The notes under the pieces: generated by a model
Told to the model about the DNA's origin: nothing
The model's input: the letters and a program-made list of their open reading frames with translations, nothing else
Databases searched by the model: none
NCBI RefSeq assembly: GCF_012927105.1
Contig: NZ_JABBFV010000014.1
Coordinates: forward strand, 56,184-120,183
Source: Sphingobium psychrophilum
GTDB taxonomy: Bacteria > Pseudomonadota > Alphaproteobacteria > Sphingomonadales > Sphingomonadaceae
Length of the DNA: 64,000 nucleotides
Direction of reading: 5' to 3'
Shown here: piece by piece, positions 51,318-60,992 of the stretch
How the letters are laid out: every line of letters starts with the position of its first letter
Position numbering within the stretch: position 1 is the first letter of the stretch
Translations under genes and position numbers: made by a program

Positions 51318-51695
51318 ATGAAGTTGACCTTGCGCCATGCCCTGTTGAGCGGCCGGATCGATCGTATCGCGATCGCGCTGTCGGGACTGTGCGTCGCCCA
51401 TTGCTTTGCGACGGCGGTGATATTGGGCCTGCTGGCATCGGCGGGGGGCATGTTCGACAGCCCCATATTCCATGAAGCCGGGCTGGTGCTGGCGATCCTG
51501 CTGGGCGCTGTGGCGCTGGGCCATGGCGCGCTGGTCCATGGCTATATGATGCCCGCGGCGATCGGATCGCTGGGGCTGGGGGTGATGGCCGGAGCGCTCA
51601 CCATGGACCATGGCCTGCAGGAAGGCGTCTACACGTTGATCGGCGTCGGCATACTAGCGCTGGGCCATGACCTCAACCATCGCGCCGGCCGCTAG
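51318..51695 (+). CDS. merC: MerC-family membrane protein
   Basis: The 125-residue protein has four membrane helices. The first contains ALSGLCVAHCFATAV, with the two Cys that in MerC bind mercury or another metal; the loop after helix two is short. His-rich ends (LGHGALVHGY, LALGHDLNHRAGR) suggest metal contact. MerC proteins transport mercury in mer operons, but this gene is alone, with no merA or merR, so another metal such as zinc is plausible. The AT-rich palindrome upstream supports metal regulation. Confidence 0.78.
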   Translation: MKLTLRHALLSGRIDRIAIALSGLCVAHCFATAVILGLLASAGGMFDSPIFHEAGLVLAILLGAVALGHGALVHGYMMPAAIGSLGLGVMAGALTMDHGLQEGVYTLIGVGILALGHDLNHRAGR

Positions 51696-51745
51696 AATCG
51701 GCTGCAACTTACGACGCTAGGGGGCCGAGTGGCTCCCTTGTCCGT

Positions 51746-52744
<999 letters not shown>

Positions 52745-52887
52745 CATCTTCCCCTGCCTATTTTTATCGATCGATCCGATAGGCGCCTGGCCCGTTCTTG
52801 TCGAGGCAGGACGGCTGGCGGCATGGCCCATTTCGCAACGATCAGCCGCGACATGATGCGGCCATGATTGGCTGCTTTTCTGGCATC

Positions 52888-53319
52888 ATGACGCGGTACT
52901 TTCTTCTCGCCCCGCTGGCGATGGCATCGTCCGCCCACGCGCAGGCGGTGGGCGACGATGCACTTATGGCCGCCTACCGCGCCAAGACGCAGGTCGTCCG
53001 GCCATGCGACCGCAGCGGCGACGCGATCGTGGTGTGTGGCACGCAGGCGCAGCGTAATGCACGTGAGCGGCTGCCCCTGCCCCGCGCCAGCGATGAAGCG
53101 GCCGCCCCGTTGCGGGGAGAAGCGCCGCGGGCGTCGGCCGTCGCCGTGCGGCAGGGCAGTTGTGGCGTGGTCGGGGGACAGGGCACCGGCTGCACCGGGG
53201 GCTTGCCGGTGTTCCAGGCGATAGGGGTGCTGGCGAAGGGCGTGCGGGCGATCGTCGATCCCGATGCCGACCTGTCGCCACCGCCGCCCGAACGCATCCA
53301 GGGTGCCGGGCAGCATTAG
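52888..53319 (+). CDS. Small exported protein of unknown function
   Basis: The 143-residue protein has a signal peptide (about residues 1-18, LLAPLAMASSAHAQA). The mature part includes a pair of Cys in RPCDRSGDAIVVCGT, a pattern common to many exported sphingomonad proteins, then QGSCGVVGGQGTGCTGG. Two disulfides are likely. No family is named. It lies on the opposite strand between glpX and hom, with its stop only five bases from the end of hom. Start codons at 52864 and 52888 are both possible. Confidence 0.6.
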   Translation: MTRYFLLAPLAMASSAHAQAVGDDALMAAYRAKTQVVRPCDRSGDAIVVCGTQAQRNARERLPLPRASDEAAAPLRGEAPRASAVAVRQGSCGVVGGQGTGCTGGLPVFQAIGVLAKGVRAIVDPDADLSPPPPERIQGAGQH

Positions 53320-53323
53320 GCCA

Positions 53324-54628
53324 TCAATCGAGAATATGCATGACGATCGGCGTGTCGAGCAGGCTGTCGGACCCGGCCAGCCGCTCCAGAGTCTCGCGCA
53401 CGCAGCGTTCTTCGCCGGCATGGGTGACGATGGCGACCAGCACGCCGTCGGCCTGGTTGGCCCCGCGCTGGATCATGCTTTCGATCGATACGCCCGCGTC
53501 GCGGGTGGCGGCGGCGATTTCGGCCAGCACGCCGGGGCGATCCTGTACCTTGAAGCGCAGATAGCTGCGGCCGATGCGTGCGCCGGCATCGGCGGTGTTT
53601 TGCGGCGTCAGGGCGGCGACTGGCATGGCGAAGGCGTCGCCATATTCGTCACGGGCGACGTCGATCAGGTCGGCCACGACGGCGGAAGCGGTCGGGCCGT
53701 CGCCCGCGCCCCGGCCCTGGAAGAAGAGGCGGCCGACGAAATTGCCCTCCGCCACCACAGCGTTCAGCGATCCATCGACATGGGCCAGCGGATGATCGAG
53801 CGGCACCAGCATCGGGTGGACACGCTGGAACAGGCCATCTGCGCCGTTTTGCGCCATGCCGACCAGGCGGATGCGAAAGCCCAGTGCGGCGGCTTCGGCG
53901 ATGTCGGCGGCGATGACGTGGCGGATGCCGGTGGTCGCGACCGCATCGAAATCCAGTTCGGTGCCGAAGGCTAGGCTGGCGAGGATGGTCAGTTTGTGCG
54001 CGGCGTCGACGCCGTCGATGTCGAAGCTGGGATCGGCCTCCGCATAGCCCAGATCCTGGGCTTCCTTCAGCACCTCGTCGAAGCCCCGGCCTTCCTTCTC
54101 CATCGTGGTCAGGATGTAATTGCAGGTGCCGTTGAGGATGCCATAGACACGGCTGATCTCGTTGGCGGCGGCGCCTTCGCGCATCCCCTTTATGACCGGG
54201 ATGCCGCCTGCGACTGCGGCTTCATATTTCAGCGCGGTGCCGCCCGTTTCTGCGAGCCGGGCGAGGTCCAGGCCATGATGCGCCAGCATCGCCTTGTTGG
54301 CGGTGACAAAGGGCTTGCCCAATGTCAGGCACTGGCGCGCCAGGGTGAGGGCGGGGCCATCCGCGCCGCCGATCAGTTCGACCACGACATCGACATCGTC
54401 GCGCGTGGCGAGCGTCGTCATGTCGTCCACCCATTCATAGGGGGACAGATCGACGCCACGATCCTTGTTCCGATCGCGCGCGGAGATGGCGACGATCTGG
54501 ATCGGGCAGCCGGCGCGGCGCGCAATCAGATCGCCATTGGTGTTGAGCAGCCGAATCACCCCGCCGCCCACCGTGCCGAGGCCGACAAGCGCGACGCGCA
54601 GCGGGGCATGGCGGTGCAGATTGGTCAT
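53324..54628 (-). CDS. hom: Homoserine dehydrogenase
   Basis: The enzyme reduces aspartate semialdehyde to homoserine, the branch point to threonine and methionine. The 434-residue protein has the NAD(P) motif VALVGLGTVGGGVIRLL, the catalytic core with KPFVTANKAMLAHHG and YGILNGTCNYILTTMEKEG, and a C-terminal ACT domain (about residues 355-430, DRPGVLAEIAAATRDAGVS) for feedback control. The start at 54628 follows AAGGAAGA; the upstream open frame is Arg-rich and unlike the family. Confidence 0.95.
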   Translation of the reverse strand: MTNLHRHAPLRVALVGLGTVGGGVIRLLNTNGDLIARRAGCPIQIVAISARDRNKDRGVDLSPYEWVDDMTTLATRDDVDVVVELIGGADGPALTLARQCLTLGKPFVTANKAMLAHHGLDLARLAETGGTALKYEAAVAGGIPVIKGMREGAAANEISRVYGILNGTCNYILTTMEKEGRGFDEVLKEAQDLGYAEADPSFDIDGVDAAHKLTILASLAFGTELDFDAVATTGIRHVIAADIAEAAALGFRIRLVGMAQNGADGLFQRVHPMLVPLDHPLAHVDGSLNAVVAEGNFVGRLFFQGRGAGDGPTASAVVADLIDVARDEYGDAFAMPVAALTPQNTADAGARIGRSYLRFKVQDRPGVLAEIAAATRDAGVSIESMIQRGANQADGVLVAIVTHAGEERCVRETLERLAGSDSLLDTPIVMHILD

Positions 54629-54729
54629 GGCGGCGTATCTTCCTTGTGCAGCTGATGAACGCGGCGCTGATAGCCGCCCGCGCGAAACTGTCCAAGGAAA
54701 AGCGCGGCGTCGCTTATGCCTCCTGCGAA

Positions 54730-55602
54730 TCAGGACACGGCGCGCGTTCGTCCGCATGGGCCGAGCGCGGCGATCACAACGCCATAGTCTGCGCGCGCGG
54801 CCTCTGCATCCTGAACCGACAGGGTGCGCACAGTGCGGGCGGGCAGGGTGGCGGGCAATGTGCAGGCCAGCCTATACCAGAGCAGGGTGCCCGGCTCCGG
54901 CGCGCGCGCGGCCTCGTCCATGATCTCGCCAAGCGCGACCGCCCAACGGGGTGCCTGGCCCGGCCGGCGGAGAACCGACAGGGATACCGGATCGCCATTT
55001 TCGGTGCGCAGGAAAATCTGCGTTTCGCCTTCGCCCGCGACCGTGCCCGCGACATGGAATGCGTCGCCCAGGCCCAGAATCCGCGGCGGCGTGTTGGGCG
55101 CGACCAGAGCGGACAGCACCGCCTTGACCCGGTCAATCTCAGCCGGGGTGGCGGGAATTTGCGCGTCGGGCGCGATCAACTGGATTTCGCCAGGCCGCCC
55201 GCCCGGACGCGCAAAGAGAATGAGCTGCGCCTTTTTGAGCTTGGCCATCTTGCCGCGCGCGTCGAGGGGGGCGTCGTAGAGATAAGTTACAAGGGGGGCG
55301 ATTCCCGCTTCGCCGCGAATCAGCCCCGTCACATCGGCCTCGACATACAGCCTTTTATGGCCTGCCGGCACCGAACCGGCCTGCTCCGCCTTCAAATCGA
55401 TGATGTTGCGAATACGCACATTGGCCACTAGCGGCGCTTTGTCCGCCAGGTCCACAATGTCGGCATAAGACAGGCCGGGGCGAGCGGATGATGGTTGCGT
55501 TACCAGCTTTCCGTTTTGAGCAAAGGCCGGGAAAACCGCGGAAGGTGCGGCGAAAATGAGGCAGGACAATCCCAGGCGGATCAGGCGGGTGGCGGATTTC
55601 AT
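54730..55602 (-). CDS. Exported conserved hypothetical protein
   Basis: The 290-residue protein has a signal peptide ending in PAFAQN (residue 29). The mature part has no recognised domain. Segments such as LSYADIVDLADKAPLVANVR and GHKRLYVEADVTGLIRGEAG suggest a beta-rich fold, and a hydrophobic strand QLILFARPGG follows. A Cys pair near the C terminus (LACTLP, GPCGR) could be bridged. It precedes hom on the same strand, about 100 bases apart, and could be cotranscribed with it, but no pathway link is evident. Confidence 0.62.
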   Translation of the reverse strand: MKSATRLIRLGLSCLIFAAPSAVFPAFAQNGKLVTQPSSARPGLSYADIVDLADKAPLVANVRIRNIIDLKAEQAGSVPAGHKRLYVEADVTGLIRGEAGIAPLVTYLYDAPLDARGKMAKLKKAQLILFARPGGRPGEIQLIAPDAQIPATPAEIDRVKAVLSALVAPNTPPRILGLGDAFHVAGTVAGEGETQIFLRTENGDPVSLSVLRRPGQAPRWAVALGEIMDEAARAPEPGTLLWYRLACTLPATLPARTVRTLSVQDAEAARADYGVVIAALGPCGRTRAVS

Positions 55603-55856
55603 CGTCAGCTTCGTCCTATGTTTTGGGCCAGTGGCAAGGATGTCACAGGCAAGTCATTCCGATATGAAATGGTAACCGCAAATGAACATATCGATAAAGC
55701 GTTTGCGTGCCACGATGCGTCGCGATAGGAGTTTGCGCGGTAGCAAATGAACGGACAGGGGCCAAAGGCGACCGGGGCAGCCCGATCGGCTGGGGTCGTT
55801 TTTGGCTGATTTTGTATAAACCACTGGTAAGATGAGTTAAGGAGTGTCGTTGCCGA

Positions 55857-56519
55857 ATGGCCTATGCTGACCACTCGCAAGGATCGAGTCGGACTGTCTC
55901 GATCGTCATCGTCGCCCTGATTCACGCTGTTCTTGGCTATGCCTTCGTCACCGGTCTTGGCATGAAATATGTCAAAAAGGCGGCAGAACAGCTGAACGTG
56001 ATCGACGTGAAGGAGGAACCGCCACCACCGGACGAGGAGCCGCCACCGCCGCCGCCAGATCAGCCGATCGAGCCGCCGCCGGTTGTCGCGCCCCCGCCGA
56101 TCGTGCAGACCCCGGCGCCAGCGCCGACCATGACCGTCGTTCGGACACCCCCGCCGGTGTTCAATCCGGTTCCGGTCGCCGCACCGCCGCCGCCTCCGGC
56201 TGCACCGCCGCCCCCGCCTCAGGCTGCGACCCGCGCTTCGCCGCGTAGTCAGCCTGGTTCATGGCTAAGCGATGCGGACTATCCGAGCCGCGCGCAGCGT
56301 GAAGAGCGTTCGGGTACGGCTGGCTTCCGGTTGGAAATCGGCGCGGATGGTCGTGTGACCAACTGCACCATCACCTCTTCGACCGGCCATGCCGACCTCG
56401 ACGAGGCGACCTGCCGCCTGCTGCCGAAGCGTGCGCGCTTCAAGCCGGCCAAGGGGTCTGATGGTGCGGAAATGCCCGACACGTACAATGGGCGTATCAC
56501 CTGGCGTCTGCCGGAATAA
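55857..56519 (+). CDS. tonB: Energy transducer TonB
   Basis: TonB carries proton-motive energy from ExbB/ExbD in the inner membrane to outer-membrane receptors. The 220-residue protein has an N-terminal anchor (about residues 13-35), a very Pro-rich spacer (residues 50-125, with runs of PPP) that spans the periplasm, and a C-terminal TonB domain with YPSRAQREERSGTAGFRLEI and the end NGRITWRLPE. AAGGAG lies 11 bases before the ATG. It heads an operon with exbB and two exbD genes. Confidence 0.92.
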   Translation: MAYADHSQGSSRTVSIVIVALIHAVLGYAFVTGLGMKYVKKAAEQLNVIDVKEEPPPPDEEPPPPPPDQPIEPPPVVAPPPIVQTPAPAPTMTVVRTPPPVFNPVPVAAPPPPPAAPPPPPQAATRASPRSQPGSWLSDADYPSRAQREERSGTAGFRLEIGADGRVTNCTITSSTGHADLDEATCRLLPKRARFKPAKGSDGAEMPDTYNGRITWRLPE

Positions 56520-56591
56520 TCCTGATCGGGAAGGCGTGCGCCCGGCGCCGCCTGTCCCTAGCTTGATCTCATTGAGAGGGAAGTCTTGAAC

Positions 56592-57347
56592 ATGTTGATG
56601 TATCTCGCAGCTGCGGCTCCAAAGCCGGAAAACCCCTACGGTCTTGTGGAAGCCCTGGAACAGGGCGGTGTCATTGCCTGGACTGTTTTCATCATCTTGT
56701 GCGGCATGTCGGTCGGCACTTTCTACATTCTGTTCACCAAGCTGATCGAACAGCAGAAGGTGATCAACCAGGGCAAGAAGGTCCGTGCGACCTTCTGGCG
56801 CGCCGGTTCGCTGAAGGAAGCGTCGGCCAAGCTGGAAAAGAACTCGGCCTATAAGCAGATCGTCGATGACGGCATCAAGGCTCAGGAAGAGCATGGCAAG
56901 CTGAAGGATCCGGTCGAAGCGCATGACTGGCTGCACGGCTCGCTTGCCCGTTCGGAAGCCGGCATCAACTCGTCGCTCGGTGGCGGCCTCGCCTTCCTCG
57001 CGACCGTCGGTTCGACCTCGCCGTTCATCGGTCTGTTCGGTACGGTTATCGGCATCTACCGCGCGCTCATCAAGATCGGCGCTGCCGGTCAGGCTTCGAT
57101 CGACGCCGTTGCCGGCCCGGTCGGTGAAGCACTGATCATGACCGCGCTGGGTCTGGCCGTCGCCGTTCCTGCGGTGCTCGCTTACAACTTCCTGCAGCGT
57201 CGTAACAAGAACATCGCCGAACAGCTCAACGGTTTCACCGTCGATCTGCTGGCCTATCTGGTTTCCGACGGCGCGGTGAAGCCTTCCGTTGGTCCGGCAC
57301 CGGCAGCTCCGGTTGCCAAGCCTGCTGTCGCGCCGACCAAGGCCTGA
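56592..57347 (+). CDS. exbB: ExbB, MotA/TolQ/ExbB proton-channel family
   Basis: The 251-residue protein has an N-terminal membrane helix (WTVFIILCGMSVGTFYILF, about residues 30-50) and two more near the end (GGGLAFLATVGSTSPFIGLF and IMTALGLAVAVPAVLAYNFL). The GSTSPFIGLFGTV segment is the family hallmark. It forms the proton channel that powers TonB. The Ala/Pro tail is longer than usual. The start is taken at 56592; TTG at 56586 with AGAGGGAAG is an alternative. Confidence 0.94.
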   Translation: MLMYLAAAAPKPENPYGLVEALEQGGVIAWTVFIILCGMSVGTFYILFTKLIEQQKVINQGKKVRATFWRAGSLKEASAKLEKNSAYKQIVDDGIKAQEEHGKLKDPVEAHDWLHGSLARSEAGINSSLGGGLAFLATVGSTSPFIGLFGTVIGIYRALIKIGAAGQASIDAVAGPVGEALIMTALGLAVAVPAVLAYNFLQRRNKNIAEQLNGFTVDLLAYLVSDGAVKPSVGPAPAAPVAKPAVAPTKA

Positions 57348-57462
57348 TTGCCTTAATATTCCGGTTCGGGGACCGGGTGGCGGCTGCGACCGCCCGGTTT
57401 CCCCGCCGGACGTGGGCCTCGCTTAACGGGGCGCCATCGACATCAAGGTTAGGATTGTATCA

Positions 57463-57951
57463 ATGGCAATGAGTGTTGGCCCCGGCGGCGGTGACGACAA
57501 GCCCTTGTCCGACATCAACACGACGCCGCTCGTCGACGTCATGCTGGTGTTGCTCATCATCTTTCTCATCGCGGTTCCGGTCGTCGTCCAGTCGGTCGAT
57601 CTCCAGCTTCCCAAGGTGGCTTTCGAGCCGACCACGACGAAGCCGGAAAATGTGTTGCTTTCCGTTACGCAAGCCTCCGATGGCAGTTGTGCCGTTTTCT
57701 GGGGCATGGCGCCGGTCAACTCCAGCGAGTTGCTGGATCGCGCGGTCGCTAAGCTGGAAGCGGACATCAAGAAATTAGGCGGCGTTGAGAATATGACGCC
57801 CGAGGATATGCCCGAAGTGCATATCCGCGGCGACATCAATACCCCCTATCGCTGCATCGGTGGCACCATCTACACGATGCAGCGCGCTGGTTTCCCCAAG
57901 GTGGGCTTCATCTCCGAGCCGGAACCCGGCTCGACGACGACCCGCCTCTGA
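57463..57951 (+). CDS. exbD: ExbD biopolymer transport protein (first copy)
   Basis: The 162-residue protein has one membrane helix (about residues 24-44) with the essential Asp in TTPLVDVMLVLLIIFLIAVP, and a periplasmic domain ending HIRGDINTPYRCIGGTIYTM. ExbD works with ExbB to use the proton gradient. The middle carries a family insert with two Cys (DGSCAVFW, YRCIGG). It lies 115 bases after exbB and 24 before the second exbD. Confidence 0.92.
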   Translation: MAMSVGPGGGDDKPLSDINTTPLVDVMLVLLIIFLIAVPVVVQSVDLQLPKVAFEPTTTKPENVLLSVTQASDGSCAVFWGMAPVNSSELLDRAVAKLEADIKKLGGVENMTPEDMPEVHIRGDINTPYRCIGGTIYTMQRAGFPKVGFISEPEPGSTTTRL

Positions 57952-57975
57952 CCGGCTGATTAAGGAGATTTCGCT

Positions 57976-58398
57976 ATGTCCATGAGCATGGGTTCCGATG
58001 ATGGCGAACCGATGATGGAAATGAACACGACGCCGTTGATCGACGTCATGCTCGTTCTCCTCATCATGTTCATCATCACCATTCCGATCCAGACCCACGC
58101 GGTCAAGATCGACCTGCCGCAGAACGCGCCGCCGACTGACAGCGTGATTGACCCGGTCAAGAACAAGGTCGCCATCGACCCTGCCGGGATCATCACCTGG
58201 AATGGTTCGGCGATCGATCTGCTGACCCTGCGTCAGTATTTGCAGCAGTCGCTGCGTCTGCCTGTGGAGCCGGAACTGCAGTTCCAGCCGAATGCGCAGA
58301 CCCGCTATGTGACCGTTGATGAAGTGCTGGCGGAGATTAAGCGTGCCGGCGTGACCAAGCTTGGCTTCGTCGGCAACGAGCAATATGGCAATTTCTGA
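57976..58398 (+). CDS. exbD: ExbD biopolymer transport protein (second copy)
   Basis: The 140-residue protein has the same layout as the first copy: NTTPLIDVMLVLLIMFIITI contains the membrane helix with the Asp, and the periplasmic part follows with QFQPNAQTRYVTVDEVLAEI. It lacks the Cys pair of the first copy and is shorter. Two exbD genes in one tonB operon are usual in sphingomonads and xanthomonads, and the second can be needed for only some receptors. An AAGGAG site precedes the start. Confidence 0.92.
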   Translation: MSMSMGSDDGEPMMEMNTTPLIDVMLVLLIMFIITIPIQTHAVKIDLPQNAPPTDSVIDPVKNKVAIDPAGIITWNGSAIDLLTLRQYLQQSLRLPVEPELQFQPNAQTRYVTVDEVLAEIKRAGVTKLGFVGNEQYGNF

Positions 58399-58752
58399 CC
58401 GCTGACATCCCGCAGCGTCCATCCGCGCAAGACTTCCCGGTTTCGCGGATCGGCCATGCTGGACCAGGCATCAGATGATTGCAGCTATTCAAGGGTCGCC
58501 TTCGGGCGGCCCTTTTTTGCCTGTTGCCGACGCAAGGCGGCGGCCGGTCGGGTGGGCGCGAGGAAGAGCGGCGGGCAGCTTCGCGCCATGCTCCGACAAG
58601 GGACAGCCAAAGCGATCCGTCGAGGGTAGCAGGTGGCGGTCTGGTCGAAATAAAATCGATCCGGCGACTTTTACGGCAGCCAGGACGGGGCGGCTTAACC
58701 CTTTGCTTACCCCGATCGCCGATGGTGCGTCAGAGGTAATCCGGTATCGATC
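58399..58752. other. 354-base intergenic region
   Basis: It contains the terminator of the tonB operon and the promoter of the PilZ gene. No frame with convincing codon use or RNA fold was found apart from the terminator. A degenerate CtrA-like motif, TTAA-N8-TTAC, is at 58695-58710. Confidence 0.5.
58491..58517 (+). terminator. Terminator of the tonB-exb operon
   Basis: A 10-bp stem AAGGGTCGCC/GGCGGCCCTT with one wobble pair and a TTCG loop is followed by six T. Confidence 0.92.
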
Positions 58753-59064
58753 ATGGGCGCGGAACGTAAATCAGAATATGACCGCAAGGCGCGGGCGGCC
58801 GAACGGCGCCATGTGCAGATCGGGGTCAAGGTCCGGCGGCCGGGGGAAACCTGGTTCACCAGCCGGATCACTGACGTATCGATCACCGGATTTCGCTTGC
58901 AAAGCTTCATGAAGCTGACCGTCGGCAGCGACCTTTGGGTGATGCTGCCGGGATTCGAAGGACGGCGCGCCCGCGTGCTGTGGACTCGTGGTCCGGAATC
59001 AGGCTGCGCCTTCGAACGGCCGCTTCACCCTGCGATCCTCGACCATATCGTCCGCCTGAACTAA
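58753..59064 (+). CDS. PilZ-domain protein
   Basis: The 103-residue protein is a single PilZ domain. The Arg pair that binds cyclic-di-GMP is in AAERRHVQIGVKVRRP, and the second motif is TDVSITGFRLQSF. The rest reads KLTVGSDLWVMLPGFEGRRA, a beta-barrel pattern. It acts as a cyclic-di-GMP receptor for an unknown partner. It is the second lone PilZ protein in the window. A degenerate TTAA-type motif lies about 45-60 bases upstream. Confidence 0.83.
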   Translation: MGAERKSEYDRKARAAERRHVQIGVKVRRPGETWFTSRITDVSITGFRLQSFMKLTVGSDLWVMLPGFEGRRARVLWTRGPESGCAFERPLHPAILDHIVRLN

Positions 59065-59087
59065 CCGCCCGGCTTTCGTCGCCGCAC

Positions 59088-60875
59088 TCAGGCTACAGGA
59101 CCATCTTGGAACTGCAGACTGGCCAGTCTCGCGTAAAGGCCGTTCTGGGCAACCAGCGCGGCATGATTGCCCTGCTCGACAATATGCCCCTCATCCATCA
59201 CGAGGATGCGATCCGCGGCGCGCACCGTCGCCAGCCGATGGGCAATGACGATGGTCGTGCGCCCCTGCATCAGCCGACCGAGCGCATCCTGCACCAACCG
59301 TTCGGATTCGGCGTCGAGCGCAGAGGTGGCCTCATCCAGCAGCAGGATCGGCGCGTCGCGCAGCAGGGCGCGGGCGATCGACAGGCGCTGGCGCTGGCCG
59401 CCGGACAGGCGCGCCCCGCCTTCGCCCATCTGGCTGTCCAGCCCCTGTGGCAGCGCGCGCAAAAACGCTTCGGCATTGGCGGCGCGGGCGGCCTCCCAGA
59501 TCTGTTCGTCGGTGGCGTCCCAGCGGCCGTAGCGCAGATTGTCACGCGCCGATGCGGCAAAGATCACGCTGTCCTGCGGCACGATCGCCATCATGGCGCG
59601 CAGCGCGGCGGGATCGGCGTCGGGCAAGGCGACGCCGTTCAGTCGAATGGTGCCCGAAGCCGGATCGTAGAAGCGCAGCGCGAGCTGGATGAGAGTCGAT
59701 TTGCCCGCGCCGGATGGACCGACGACGGCGACCGTCTCGCCCGGCGCGACAGCGAAGGAGACACCACGCAGCGCCGCCTGATCGGGGCGGGTCGGATAGT
59801 GGAAATGCACATCCTCGAAAAGCAGATGCGCGCCCTGATCGCCGCTGGGCAGCAGGGTCGGATGCGCCGGGGGCAGGATGTCAGGTTTGGCGATCATCAG
59901 TTCATGCAGGCGGCTGGCCGCGCCCGCCCCACGGAGCAGGTCGCCCCAGCTTTCGGACAGCGATCCGAACGCCCCGGCGACCAGCCCGCCGGTCAGGACG
60001 AAGGCGGCGATGCTGCCGCCCGACAGGCGGCCGGCGGCGACGTCGAGCGCGCCCTGCCACATGACGGCGGTGATCGATCCGAAGACCAGCCCGATCACCA
60101 CCGCGGTCATGATCGCGCGCAGGCCGATTCGTCGCCGCGCGGTGGCGAAGCCGCTTTCAACGGTCGCGTCAAAACGAGCGGCCTCTCGCCCTTCCTGCCC
60201 GAAGGCCTGGACGATCTTCATTGCGCCCAGCACTTCGCTGGTGACGCTGCCAATATCAGCCAGCCGGTCCTGGCTGGCGCGCGACAGGCCGCGGACCCGG
60301 CGGCCAAGGCCGATCAGCACCAGCAGGATGACCGGAATGCCGAGCAACAGCATCGCCGCAAGCTTGGGCGCGAGCGCGAAAAGGTAGATCAGCCCGCCAA
60401 TGCCGGTGACGAGGTTGCGTAGCGCGACCGACACGGTCGATCCGACCACCTGTTCGACGATCGCAGTGTCGGCGGTCATGCGGGACGCGATTTCGGACGG
60501 CCGGTTTTCCTCGAAGAAGCGAGGGGCCTGGCGCAGCAAATTGGCCTGGGTGGCGCTGCGGATATCGGCAACGACACGCTCGCCCAGCCAGGACACGAAA
60601 TAGAAGCGCAGCGCGCTGGCGATCGCCAGAATGATGACGATCAGCAGGAGATATTCGAACCAACGGCTGATGTCGCCGCCGCCCATGAACCCCTTGTCGA
60701 TGACCAGCCGGAAGCCGCTGGGGATGCCCAGCGTCGCCGCTGACGAAACGATCAGCGCCGCGAGCGCGCCGGCGATGCGGCCCGGATAGCGACGGGCGAA
60801 ACCCCACAGCATCGCCAGGCTGCCAAGGGCGGGGCGCGCGTCGGCGCGGGCGGTGGGTTGCGGGGCATCCTCCAT
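59088..60875 (-). CDS. ABC exporter, fused membrane and ATPase domains (MsbA-like)
   Basis: The 595-residue half-transporter has six membrane helices (about residues 25-320) and a C-terminal ATPase. Walker A is VVGPSGAGKST, the signature LSGGQRQRLSIARALL, Walker B ILLLDEATSALD, and the H-loop IVIAHRL. It would work as a homodimer exporting lipids, peptides or drugs; the sequence does not reveal the substrate. The start ATG has no clear ribosome site and lies 14 bases after a hairpin. Confidence 0.9.
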   Translation of the reverse strand: MEDAPQPTARADARPALGSLAMLWGFARRYPGRIAGALAALIVSSAATLGIPSGFRLVIDKGFMGGGDISRWFEYLLLIVIILAIASALRFYFVSWLGERVVADIRSATQANLLRQAPRFFEENRPSEIASRMTADTAIVEQVVGSTVSVALRNLVTGIGGLIYLFALAPKLAAMLLLGIPVILLVLIGLGRRVRGLSRASQDRLADIGSVTSEVLGAMKIVQAFGQEGREAARFDATVESGFATARRRIGLRAIMTAVVIGLVFGSITAVMWQGALDVAAGRLSGGSIAAFVLTGGLVAGAFGSLSESWGDLLRGAGAASRLHELMIAKPDILPPAHPTLLPSGDQGAHLLFEDVHFHYPTRPDQAALRGVSFAVAPGETVAVVGPSGAGKSTLIQLALRFYDPASGTIRLNGVALPDADPAALRAMMAIVPQDSVIFAASARDNLRYGRWDATDEQIWEAARAANAEAFLRALPQGLDSQMGEGGARLSGGQRQRLSIARALLRDAPILLLDEATSALDAESERLVQDALGRLMQGRTTIVIAHRLATVRAADRILVMDEGHIVEQGNHAALVAQNGLYARLASLQFQDGPVA

Positions 60876-60888
60876 AGATGCGGCGCTT

Positions 60889-60937
60889 AGAGCGATTTCA
60901 CGGGATAGGAAATATCCGACCGCCCTGAAATCGCTTT
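60889..60937. repeat. Nested palindrome (REP-like hairpin)
   Basis: AGCGATTTCA (60891-60900) is complementary to TGAAATCGCT (60926-60935), and an inner GGATA/TATCC pair lies between. There is no T-run. It is upstream of the ABC exporter start and downstream of the fusion gene. Confidence 0.6.
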
Positions 60938-60992
60938 ACGCCGAGAAAATTGCGCGGCTGAAGACGCTACCATGCGTCGCCTGGCACGCGCT

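Noticed and set aside
51720..51737. Imperfect hairpin between merC and glpX as a terminator
   Set aside because: The stem is short and imperfect, and no T-run follows.
54629..54729. A riboswitch upstream of homoserine dehydrogenase
   Set aside because: I could not find a conserved SAM or threonine riboswitch core in these 100 bases.
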